Shown here piece after piece: positions 1-5,099 of a stretch of 24,323 nt of DNA. Made by a program: the position numbers and the translations under genes. The notes under the pieces were generated by a model. It saw only the letters and a program-made list of their open reading frames with translations, did no database searches and was not told the DNA's origin. The DNA is taken from the NCBI GenBank assembly GCA_900769765.1, contig CAAGHW010000066.1:1-24323 (forward strand). Direction: 5' to 3'. Source of the stretch: Bacteroidaceae bacterium. GTDB taxonomy: Bacteria; Bacteroidota; Bacteroidia; Bacteroidales; Bacteroidaceae. Position 1 is the first letter of the stretch; the number at the start of each line of letters is the position of its first letter.

Positions 1-141
1 AATAGCAACGCTATCGACGAATTTTGCTGTGAATAGTCACGCGAAGCACCGCGTTTGTGGTGCCGCGTGGGGCACAAATCGCAAAATGAGTCAATAAATA
101 AACAATCAAAAAATGACCATAAAACATGGGAACAATAGCAA

Positions 142-160
142 GGGCAGGCCGACCCTGCCC
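142..160. terminator. GC-rich hairpin, possible terminator
   Basis: GGGCAGG (142-148) pairs perfectly with CCTGCCC (154-160) across a 5-nt loop. On the plus strand it is followed only by GTTTAA, so the U-tract is poor. It could end a plus-strand transcript entering from the left edge, but no gene is visible there to assign it to. Confidence 0.35.
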
Positions 161-199
161 GTTTAACGAGAATCGAATTTTCTTAATCGTTAATCGTTA

Positions 200-280
200 T
201 TGACAACACTCGCTGTTCGCATCCCGCAGGGCACAACTGACGCTGTGCTGCCTGCGACTTATCGCTGCTCATGTTGTCGA
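200..280. repeat. 81-bp dyad repeat, copy 1
   Basis: This is the first of two 81-bp direct repeats 88 bp apart. The ends are mutually complementary (GACAACA near the left, TGTTGTC near the right). The centre forms a hairpin: CGCAGG plus GCAC (225-234) pairs with GTGC (245-248) and CCTGCG (251-256), with a 2-nt bulge and a 10-nt loop. It could be a REP/MITE-like non-autonomous element or a structured RNA; I do not recognise the family. Confidence 0.7.
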
Positions 281-287
281 ACCTTAT

Positions 288-368
288 TTGACAACACTCG
301 CTGTTCGCATCCCGCAGGGCACGACTAACACCGTGCTTCCTGCGACCAACTACTGCTCGTGCTGTCGA
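288..368. repeat. 81-bp dyad repeat, copy 2
   Basis: By hand alignment this copy matches copy 1 at about 69 of 81 positions, and the first 35 bases are identical. Differences cluster in the hairpin loop and the right arm, whereas the CGCAGG/CCTGCG and GCAC/GTGC stem (313-344) is kept. That pattern suggests constraint on folding. Only 7 bp separate it from copy 1. Confidence 0.7.
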
Positions 369-401
369 TTTGCAAGCAAATTCATTAATCGTTTATAAAC
401 C

Positions 402-435
402 AAAAGGAGTTCCATACACGTACGGAACTCCTTTT
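402..435. terminator. Terminator of trpS (bidirectional hairpin)
   Basis: AAAAGGAGTTCC (402-413) pairs perfectly with GGAACTCCTTTT (424-435), a 12-bp stem with a 10-nt loop. It lies 17 bp past the trpS stop codon in the direction of trpS transcription. The A/T ends give a U-rich tail on either strand. Confidence 0.85.
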
Positions 436-452
436 GATTATAAATAAATATT

Positions 453-1541
453 TTACTTCTGTGCAAACTTACGAGCCTGTTCCTCTATCAACTCAACATC
501 CTCAAAGTAGTTGATTTTCATTGCACGACGTACATCGACAAGAGTATCTGCAGCAACGGCACGAGCCTCATCGCAACCCTTCTTAAGCAGAGCATATACC
601 TCGGGTATTTTAGCCTCCCACTCCTTGCGACGTTCGCGTATGGGGGCAAGTTCCTCTTCAAGTATAGCAATGAGGAAACGCTTTACCTTAACATCGCCCA
701 AGCCACCACGACGGTAATGAGCCTTCAATTCATCAAGATTTGGATATTCAGGAAGATATTTCTCAAAGTGCTCGGGACGGCAGAATGCATCAAGATAAGT
801 AAACACTGTGTTACCCTCAACCTTACCGGGATCCTGCACACGAAGGTGGTCTGGGTCGGTGTACATTCCCATAACATGCTGACGCAACTCCTCTGCTGTA
901 TCGGACAGGTATATGCAGTTACCGAGCGACTTGCTCATCTTTGCCTTGCCGTCTGTTCCCGGCAAGCGCAAGCATGCTGCATTGTCAGGGAGAAGTATCT
1001 CGGGCTCAACAAGTGTATCGCCATAGATACCATTGAAACGACGTGCAATCTCGCGTGCCTGCTCAATCATTGGCTGCTGGTCCTCACCCGCAGGAACTGT
1101 TGTAGCACGGAACGCAGTGATATCCGATGCCTGGCTGATAGGATATGTAAAGAAACCTACAGGAATGCTGGTCTCGAAGTTACGCATCTGAATCTCGGTC
1201 TTTACAGTAGGGTTACGCTGCAGACGCGAAACGGTAACAAGGTTCATATAATAGAACGCGAGTTCGCACAATTCAGCAACCTGCGACTGTATGAATATTG
1301 TACACTTTAAAGGGTCGATACCTACAGACAGGTAGTCGAGTGCAACCTCTATGATATTCTGACGCACCTTTTCAGGGTTATCGGCATTGTCGGTCAACGC
1401 CTGCGCATCGGCAATCATAATGAATATCTTATCATAAAGGCCTGAGTTCTGCAACTCTACGCGACGACGCAACGAACCAACATAGTGTCCCAAGTGCAGG
1501 CGACCGGTAGGACGGTCACCGGTAAGTATTATCTTGCTCAT
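453..1541 (-). CDS. trpS: Tryptophanyl-tRNA synthetase
   Basis: A class Ic aminoacyl-tRNA synthetase that charges tRNA-Trp with tryptophan using ATP in the cytoplasm. The 362-residue protein has the class I signatures in order: PTGRLHLGHYVG with HLGH at residues 16-19, GEDQ at 152-155 in the tryptophan/ATP pocket, and KMSKS at 201-205. It is about 30 residues longer than the E. coli enzyme. The ATG at 1541 is preceded by AAGGAAG about 10 nt upstream, one of the clearer Shine-Dalgarno sequences in the window. It has its own terminator and is transcribed away from the YtxH/holin cassette, 166 bp upstream. A TATCTTCG box at 1590-1597 may be its -7 element. I see no T-box or leader peptide. Confidence 0.97.
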   Translation of the reverse strand: MSKIILTGDRPTGRLHLGHYVGSLRRRVELQNSGLYDKIFIMIADAQALTDNADNPEKVRQNIIEVALDYLSVGIDPLKCTIFIQSQVAELCELAFYYMNLVTVSRLQRNPTVKTEIQMRNFETSIPVGFFTYPISQASDITAFRATTVPAGEDQQPMIEQAREIARRFNGIYGDTLVEPEILLPDNAACLRLPGTDGKAKMSKSLGNCIYLSDTAEELRQHVMGMYTDPDHLRVQDPGKVEGNTVFTYLDAFCRPEHFEKYLPEYPNLDELKAHYRRGGLGDVKVKRFLIAILEEELAPIRERRKEWEAKIPEVYALLKKGCDEARAVAADTLVDVRRAMKINYFEDVELIEEQARKFAQK

Positions 1542-1589
1542 AATGATTTAAAATCTTCCTTAAAAAACGCTTTTTCTGAAATCAATATG

Positions 1590-1597
1590 CGAAGATA
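1590..1597 (-). promoter_or_regulatory. Possible -7 box for trpS
   Basis: The minus strand reads TATCTTCG here, one base off the Bacteroidetes TAnnTTTG consensus and identical to the -7 box of the DUF5715 operon. A TTTG lies 26 bp further upstream (1624-1627), longer than the usual 19-21 bp, so the call is weak. Confidence 0.35.
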
Positions 1598-1707
1598 CGA
1601 AGAATATGCGAAAAATCAGCCAACAAAAGTATCCTTTATTTATAACAGCCCGTTATTTACGCATGTATCATAGTAGATTTTATATCAAGGATGCATATCC
1701 CGAACAT

Positions 1708-1923
1708 CTATCCACCTTTTGAGAATATACGGCAAAAAGCCTCCAATGGCGATATGCTACCCAACAATTTTTCCAACAGAGCCTTTGGCGATAGAGCTTG
1801 GGCAAGAGCATCGGCATGCAATGCGATATCATTCTTCACACCCCTCAAAGCCCTGTAATTTTCACTTTTTGCGATACGCAGTTCCTTATACGAAGCAATT
1901 CTGCACAATTCACTCCTTTTCAT
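1708..1923 (-). CDS. Small basic protein, third gene of the YtxH/holin cassette
   Basis: About 71 residues, starting MKRSELCRIASYKELRIAKSENY; cytoplasmic by appearance, with a Lys/Arg-rich helical N-terminal half and a less polar C-terminal half (ALSPKALLEKLLG). I know no function. Its first ATG (1923) lies inside the end of the holin-like gene, overlapping it by 14 bases; a TTG 12 bases further upstream is possible but less likely. An AAGGAG lies just after the ATG, so a TTG start six codons later is also conceivable. Comparable short proteins are, to my knowledge, often found after YtxH and holin-like genes in Bacteroidales, which is the main reason to accept it as a real gene. No signal peptide is visible. 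Confidence 0.65.
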   Translation of the reverse strand: MKRSELCRIASYKELRIAKSENYRALRGVKNDIALHADALAQALSPKALLEKLLGSISPLEAFCRIFSKGG

Positions 1924-2263
1924 TCTCTTCGGCAAAAATAATTCTACAAATGCGCTTTACCGCGCCATCGACGAAAAGCCTTACCTTGAACAGATACACC
2001 AGCAGAGCAGCTATCAGCAGCAATGCAACAGCCAACGACAGAGCCAAAGCAAGCCCTGTCACAGGTGTAAGCAACGCCACCAACACCACCAGCAGAAATG
2101 TAAAAGCAAGGAAAAGGAGCATGAACAATACAAACCCACAGGCTACATCGCCATACAACAGCGAAAGATTCTCGACAAGCGACAGTCTGTAATTGTCAAT
2201 GCTCCGCTTCACATACTCATCGGCATCGTCATAAAGAGCTTTGAAGTTCCCTTTGATGCTCAT
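1910..2263 (-). CDS. Holin-superfamily-III-like membrane protein (PF07332 type)
   Basis: A 117-residue membrane protein with a charged amphipathic N-terminus (residues 1-35), then two long hydrophobic segments (about 40-66 and 68-92) and a basic plus acidic tail. This hairpin arrangement fits the Phage_holin_3_6 / putative Actinobacterial Holin-X family. In chromosomal settings these are thought to be envelope-associated rather than lytic, and no lysin or phage gene is nearby. It begins 4 bp after the YtxH gene stop with a strong GAGGAG ribosome site, and it overlaps the next small gene. The three are almost certainly cotranscribed. Function is unproven; stress or stationary-phase expression is the usual inference for such cassettes. 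Confidence 0.8.
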   Translation of the reverse strand: MSIKGNFKALYDDADEYVKRSIDNYRLSLVENLSLLYGDVACGFVLFMLLFLAFTFLLVVLVALLTPVTGLALALSLAVALLLIAALLVYLFKVRLFVDGAVKRICRIIFAEENEKE

Positions 2264-2267
2264 GCCG

Positions 2268-2477
2268 TTACTCCTCTACCGTTACGTTGACACTCTCGCC
2301 ACAACGGCAGTTCTCATTGCACATGGCAATTGTCTCATCGACACGTTTTTTCATATCGCCCAACTTCTCTTTGATATCACTCCTCAACTCGACACCTTTC
2401 TTTGGAGCAAACAACAAAGCGATGACACCGCCCACCAGAACACCTCCGGCAAAAGCCGCATAATTGCAAATTTTCAT
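2268..2477 (-). CDS. YtxH-domain protein
   Basis: About 69 residues beginning MKICNYAAFAGGVLVGGVIALLFAPKKGVELR. The single glycine-rich transmembrane helix (residues 5-24) followed by L(L)FAPKKGxELR is the hallmark of YtxH-like proteins (general-stress proteins in Firmicutes). The rest is a charged, probably coiled-coil segment (DIKEKLGDMKKRVDETI) with a short Cys-containing tail (CNENCRCGE). A GTG two codons upstream (2483) is an alternative start; the ATG is preferred because family members start directly before the membrane helix. It is the first gene of the three-gene minus-strand cassette. Role unknown; the membrane anchor and partner genes suggest envelope maintenance. Confidence 0.8.
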   Translation of the reverse strand: MKICNYAAFAGGVLVGGVIALLFAPKKGVELRSDIKEKLGDMKKRVDETIAMCNENCRCGESVNVTVEE

Positions 2478-2617
2478 AATCACACACGTTTAAAAGGTTA
2501 ATGAATACCGGAAACATTGCCATAGCGGTTTCTTTACGCGAAAGAAGCTTCTTTTGTACTTAAGCCCTGCGGCAATACCCTTTTTTCATCCTAAAGATAA
2601 AAAACAGAGATGCATTC

Positions 2618-2648
2618 TTGGTCTATAAATGCAAATACACTACCTTTA
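2618..2648 (+). promoter_or_regulatory. Candidate promoter of the lipoprotein-rsmG-MBL operon
   Basis: TTG at 2618-2620 and TACCTTTA at 2641-2648 are separated by 20 bp, matching the Bacteroidetes layout TTTG-N19-21-TAnnTTTG with one mismatch in each box. Transcription would start near 2655, about 45 nt before the first ATG, which has AAAAAGGAA directly in front. The divergent YtxH cassette must have its own promoter in the same 217-bp gap; a weak TATCTTTA on the minus strand (2592-2599) is one option. Confidence 0.5.
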
Positions 2649-2700
2649 TAGCCTAAAGAGACCTATATGGCCGTCCGGTTAAACTTAAAACAAAAAGGAA

Positions 2701-3513
2701 ATGAAAAAGTGCGCCGAAATTATATTTTATTCTTTTCTAATTGCAGTTTTTTCGTGTTGCGGCAACAACGCAAAGAAAAACGATAATGCTCCAATGGCAG
2801 AAGAGATAACCGTAACACCATTCGAATACCACCAGACATTCAAACTGAGCGAACATGCAAGCGAATCGCCTACCCTGAAATTCGACTTCTCGCTATCACT
2901 TATCGAGGTCGGTGACAGCACCGCTACCGACAACATAAACCAGGCCATAGCATATACCCTTTTCGAGAGCGCGGACAAATCCATTGAAAAAGCGTGTGAG
3001 AACTTCATTGCACTACGCAAGAAAGAGTATCTTGAACTGCTGCCCGAATACATAAACAGCAAGGACAACGACATGCCTGCCGTGTGGTTCTACAACTACT
3101 ACATCGCCGACAGCGAGGTAAAAAGAGGATACAGGGATTACATCAACTACACCATAATGTGGGAGGAGTTTACAGGCGGAGCGCATCCCAGCAGCTACTA
3201 TACAGTGCTGAACTTCAACCCCGAGACAGGCGAAGAGATTGTTTTGGACGACATCCTTAAAGAGAACTACGAAGAGCCGTTGACCGACATCCTCATCAAC
3301 AACCTTGCAAAGCAGCTGCAGGTTGAAAATATCGAAGGCATAAAGGAGAAAGGTTATCTTTACCAGGACAACGGCATGTTCATATCGAACAATTTCATTC
3401 TCGATAACGAAAAGATAGTATTCATATACAACAGATACGAGATAGCTCCATACGCACTTGGAGATATAATGATTGATGTCACATACGAAGAACTTAAAGA
3501 CCTTTTAAAATAA
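2701..3513 (+). CDS. Lipoprotein with DUF3298/RsiV-type domain
   Basis: 270 residues. The N-terminus is a lipoprotein signal peptide (hydrophobic 7-18, then SCCG with candidate lipidated Cys19 or Cys20). The mature part starts with an acidic linker and then a DUF4163/DUF3298-like fold. The TGGAHPSSYYTVLNFNPETGEEI stretch (about residues 160-182) and the downstream LDDIL segment are typical of DUF3298, the domain of anti-sigma factor RsiV. RsiV of Bacillus binds lysozyme, but no sigma factor gene is next to this one, so that role is not supported here. The stop codon TAA overlaps the rsmG ATG by one base, indicating translational coupling. Most likely a periplasm-facing lipoprotein of unknown function. 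Confidence 0.8.
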   Translation: MKKCAEIIFYSFLIAVFSCCGNNAKKNDNAPMAEEITVTPFEYHQTFKLSEHASESPTLKFDFSLSLIEVGDSTATDNINQAIAYTLFESADKSIEKACENFIALRKKEYLELLPEYINSKDNDMPAVWFYNYYIADSEVKRGYRDYINYTIMWEEFTGGAHPSSYYTVLNFNPETGEEIVLDDILKENYEEPLTDILINNLAKQLQVENIEGIKEKGYLYQDNGMFISNNFILDNEKIVFIYNRYEIAPYALGDIMIDVTYEELKDLLK

Positions 3514-4133
3514 TGGAAAGCATAAAGAAATATTTCCCTAACCTCAGCGAGAAGCAGACAGAGCAATTTGCGGCACTTTACGACCTGTATTACGACTGGA
3601 ACAGCAAGATAAACGTAATCTCGCGCAAGGATATCGAGAACCTCTACGAACACCATGTGTTGCACTCCCTTGCCATAGCAAAATACATCACTTTCAAGCC
3701 CGGTACAAAGATAATGGATATGGGCTGCGGCGGCGGTTTCCCCGGCATTCCATTGGCAATAATGTTCCCCGAGGTTGATTTTCATCTTGTCGACAGCATT
3801 GGCAAGAAGGTGCGTGTTGCAGCAGAGATTGCACAGAGTATAGGGCTGACAAACGTAAAGACGAGCCACAGCCGTGCCGAGGAGATAAAGGACAAATACC
3901 ATTTTGTAGTAAGCCGAGCAGTGATGCAACTCCCCGACCTTGTAAAAATTTGCCGCAAGAACATTTCAAACGAGCAGAACAATGTACTGCCCAACGGCAT
4001 TATATGCCTGAAAGGCGGTGACATGAATGCCGAGACACGGATGTTCAAGAACTGTTGCGAGATAATAGATTTGGACAACTGGTTCAACGAAGAGTATTTC
4101 AAGGACAAGAAGGTCGTTTACGTACAGATATAA
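3513..4133 (+). CDS. rsmG: 16S rRNA (guanine-N7) methyltransferase G
   Basis: RsmG (GidB) methylates N7 of G527 in 16S rRNA using S-adenosylmethionine. The 206-residue protein has the expected order: N-terminal helices with YYDWNSKINVISRKD (residues 26-40) and HHVLHSL (47-53), the SAM-binding loop MDMGCGGGFPGIP (68-80), the acidic LVD that holds the SAM ribose (about 92-94) and VSRAV (133-137). Length matches family members. It is translationally coupled to the preceding lipoprotein and followed 6 bp later by an MBL-fold hydrolase; I know of no functional link among the three. Loss of RsmG gives low-level streptomycin resistance in other bacteria. Confidence 0.96.
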   Translation: MESIKKYFPNLSEKQTEQFAALYDLYYDWNSKINVISRKDIENLYEHHVLHSLAIAKYITFKPGTKIMDMGCGGGFPGIPLAIMFPEVDFHLVDSIGKKVRVAAEIAQSIGLTNVKTSHSRAEEIKDKYHFVVSRAVMQLPDLVKICRKNISNEQNNVLPNGIICLKGGDMNAETRMFKNCCEIIDLDNWFNEEYFKDKKVVYVQI

Positions 4134-4139
4134 CAGAAT

Positions 4140-4778
4140 ATGCAGATAAATACATTCATAGTAAACCCTATAGAGGTGAACTGTTACCTGCTTTGGGACG
4201 ATACCGGCGAAGCCGTACTCATAGACTGCGGAGCATGGTCACGCGAAGAGCGCGAACGCATTAGGCTTTTTGTACAGAGCCAAGGGCTTACGATAAAGCA
4301 CTATCTAAACACCCACCTGCATTTCGACCACATCTTCGGCAATGCATGGATTGAAGAGACGTTCGGCGTAAGTGCAGAGGCAAGCGATAAGGATTGGAGC
4401 TGGGCCGAGAGCATTGCAGAGCGCGTTGCACGCTTCGGCATAAGATACGAGGAAAAAGTACCAGCCTTGGGACGCATACTCAACGATGGCGACGAGGTGC
4501 TGTTCGGCAACCAGAAAATAAAGGTTATATCAGTTCCCGGACACTCCCCCGGAAGCCTGGCATTCCATATCCCGCAGCACAACGCGCTGTTCACAGGTGA
4601 CGCACTCTTTTGTCAGAGCATAGGACGCACCGATTTCCCCGATTCCGACCACATGCAACTCGTAACGGCCATAAGAGAGAAACTCTTTACCCTGCCCGAT
4701 GACACCGTCGTATACCCCGGTCATAGCGAAAAGACAACCATCGGCTTCGAGAAAAGCTACAACATGTATGTAAGATAA
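4140..4778 (+). CDS. Metallo-beta-lactamase-fold hydrolase, glyoxalase II-like (YcbL type)
   Basis: 212-residue cytoplasmic hydrolase. The two-metal site is complete: THLHFDH (His59, His61, Asp63, His64), His135 in VPGHSPGS, Asp154 in FTGDALF and His195 in YPGHSEKT. The SIGRTDFPDSD segment (160-170) is typical of the short YcbL/GloB2-like branch of the hydroxyacylglutathione hydrolase family, which lacks the C-terminal glutathione-binding helices of classical GloB. Since most Bacteroidales lack glutathione, the true substrate is uncertain; another thioester is possible. It is the last gene before the strong terminator at 4781-4825 and follows rsmG by 6 bp, with no obvious Shine-Dalgarno sequence. 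Confidence 0.9.
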   Translation: MQINTFIVNPIEVNCYLLWDDTGEAVLIDCGAWSREERERIRLFVQSQGLTIKHYLNTHLHFDHIFGNAWIEETFGVSAEASDKDWSWAESIAERVARFGIRYEEKVPALGRILNDGDEVLFGNQKIKVISVPGHSPGSLAFHIPQHNALFTGDALFCQSIGRTDFPDSDHMQLVTAIREKLFTLPDDTVVYPGHSEKTTIGFEKSYNMYVR

Positions 4779-4780
4779 AA

Positions 4781-4825
4781 AGACAAATGGAGAACGCCTG
4801 CATGACGTTCTCCATTTTTTTGTCT
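4781..4825 (+). terminator. Terminator of the rsmG-MBL operon
   Basis: AAATGGAGAACG pairs with CGTTCTCCATTT over a 9-nt loop (4797-4805). The stem is followed by more T residues and flanked by complementary AGACA (4781-4785) and TGTCT (4821-4825). It starts just after the MBL gene stop codon. Confidence 0.9.
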
Positions 4826-5052
4826 GTAGCACCCTACAGACGGATAATACAATTCATTCGGTTTATTCAAACACAAAAACTCATTCACGTTGCAAAATTA
4901 CGCCGCAACGCCATAGCCGACAATCATAAAATATGATTAATTTGATACAAACCGATAACAATATATAATTAAAAGGCCATGCATAGTTATAAATAACTAT
5001 ATTCCAGGCCAATTTAAACATTATAGTTATTGTTTACATCCCAAAAGTACCC
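4826..5052. promoter_or_regulatory. feo upstream region with several inverted repeats
   Basis: This AT-rich stretch upstream of feoAB contains two clear inverted repeats and a half-site. AATCATA-AAA-TATGATT lies at 4922-4938 and ATAGTTAT-AA-ATAACTAT at 4983-5000. A further ATAGTTAT at 5023-5030 abuts the -33 region and is followed by a degenerate second arm. Two GGCC tetramers flank the 4983-5000 site. No open reading frame is present. The layout fits binding sites for one or more dimeric regulators of iron uptake, but none matches a Fur box I can recognise with confidence. Confidence 0.6.
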
Positions 5053-5060
5053 TATTTTTG
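5030..5060 (+). promoter_or_regulatory. Promoter of the feoAB operon
   Basis: TTG at 5030-5032 and TATTTTTG at 5053-5060 are spaced 20 bp apart. The -7 box is a perfect match to the Bacteroidetes TAnnTTTG consensus. Transcription should begin near 5067, leaving a leader of about 33 nt before the ATG at 5100. Confidence 0.75.
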
Positions 5061-5078
5061 CAATTAATTGCAAAAATA
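5053..5078. promoter_or_regulatory. 26-bp perfect palindrome over the feo promoter (putative operator)
   Basis: The half-site TATTTTTGCAATT is followed immediately by its exact reverse complement AATTGCAAAAATA. The left half contains the whole -7 box and the centre is at the expected transcription start. A protein bound here would block RNA polymerase, which would fit iron-dependent repression of feoAB. The sequence is AT-rich, so cruciform or chance self-complementarity is possible, but 13 perfect pairs are unlikely by chance at this exact place. The regulator is unknown (Fur, DtxR/MntR and FNR-like families are options). Confidence 0.65.
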
Positions 5079-5099
5079 AAACAGAACAAACCAGCATAG

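Larger units (their letters stand above)
1..452. other. Non-coding region downstream of trpS
   Basis: I find no credible gene here. The stretch holds, from left to right, a short GCACC/GGTGC dyad (46-63), a GC-rich hairpin (142-160), two copies of an AATCGTT heptamer (185-198), two 81-bp imperfect direct repeats (200-280 and 288-368) and the trpS terminator (402-435). This density of small repeats suggests an intergenic site where repeat elements have accumulated. Nothing in it resembles a tRNA or a coding remnant. Confidence 0.6.

Noticed and set aside
200..368. Pair of CRISPR repeats or a tRNA pair
   Set aside because: Units are 81 bp with a 7-bp gap, and no cloverleaf or CCA end can be drawn; a dyad repeat fits better.
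717..1310. 197-codon open frame on the plus strand across trpS
   Set aside because: It is antisense to an unmistakable trpS with complete class I motifs and shows no family resemblance.
1910..2263. Prophage remnant (holin)
   Set aside because: No lysin, capsid, integrase or attachment site is nearby; chromosomal PF07332 proteins with YtxH are ordinary in this order.
2541..2554. 14-bp palindrome AAAGAAGCTTCTTT as a terminator or operator
   Set aside because: It is a short AT-rich palindrome in an intergenic gap without a following T-run or repeated half-sites; not strong enough to call.
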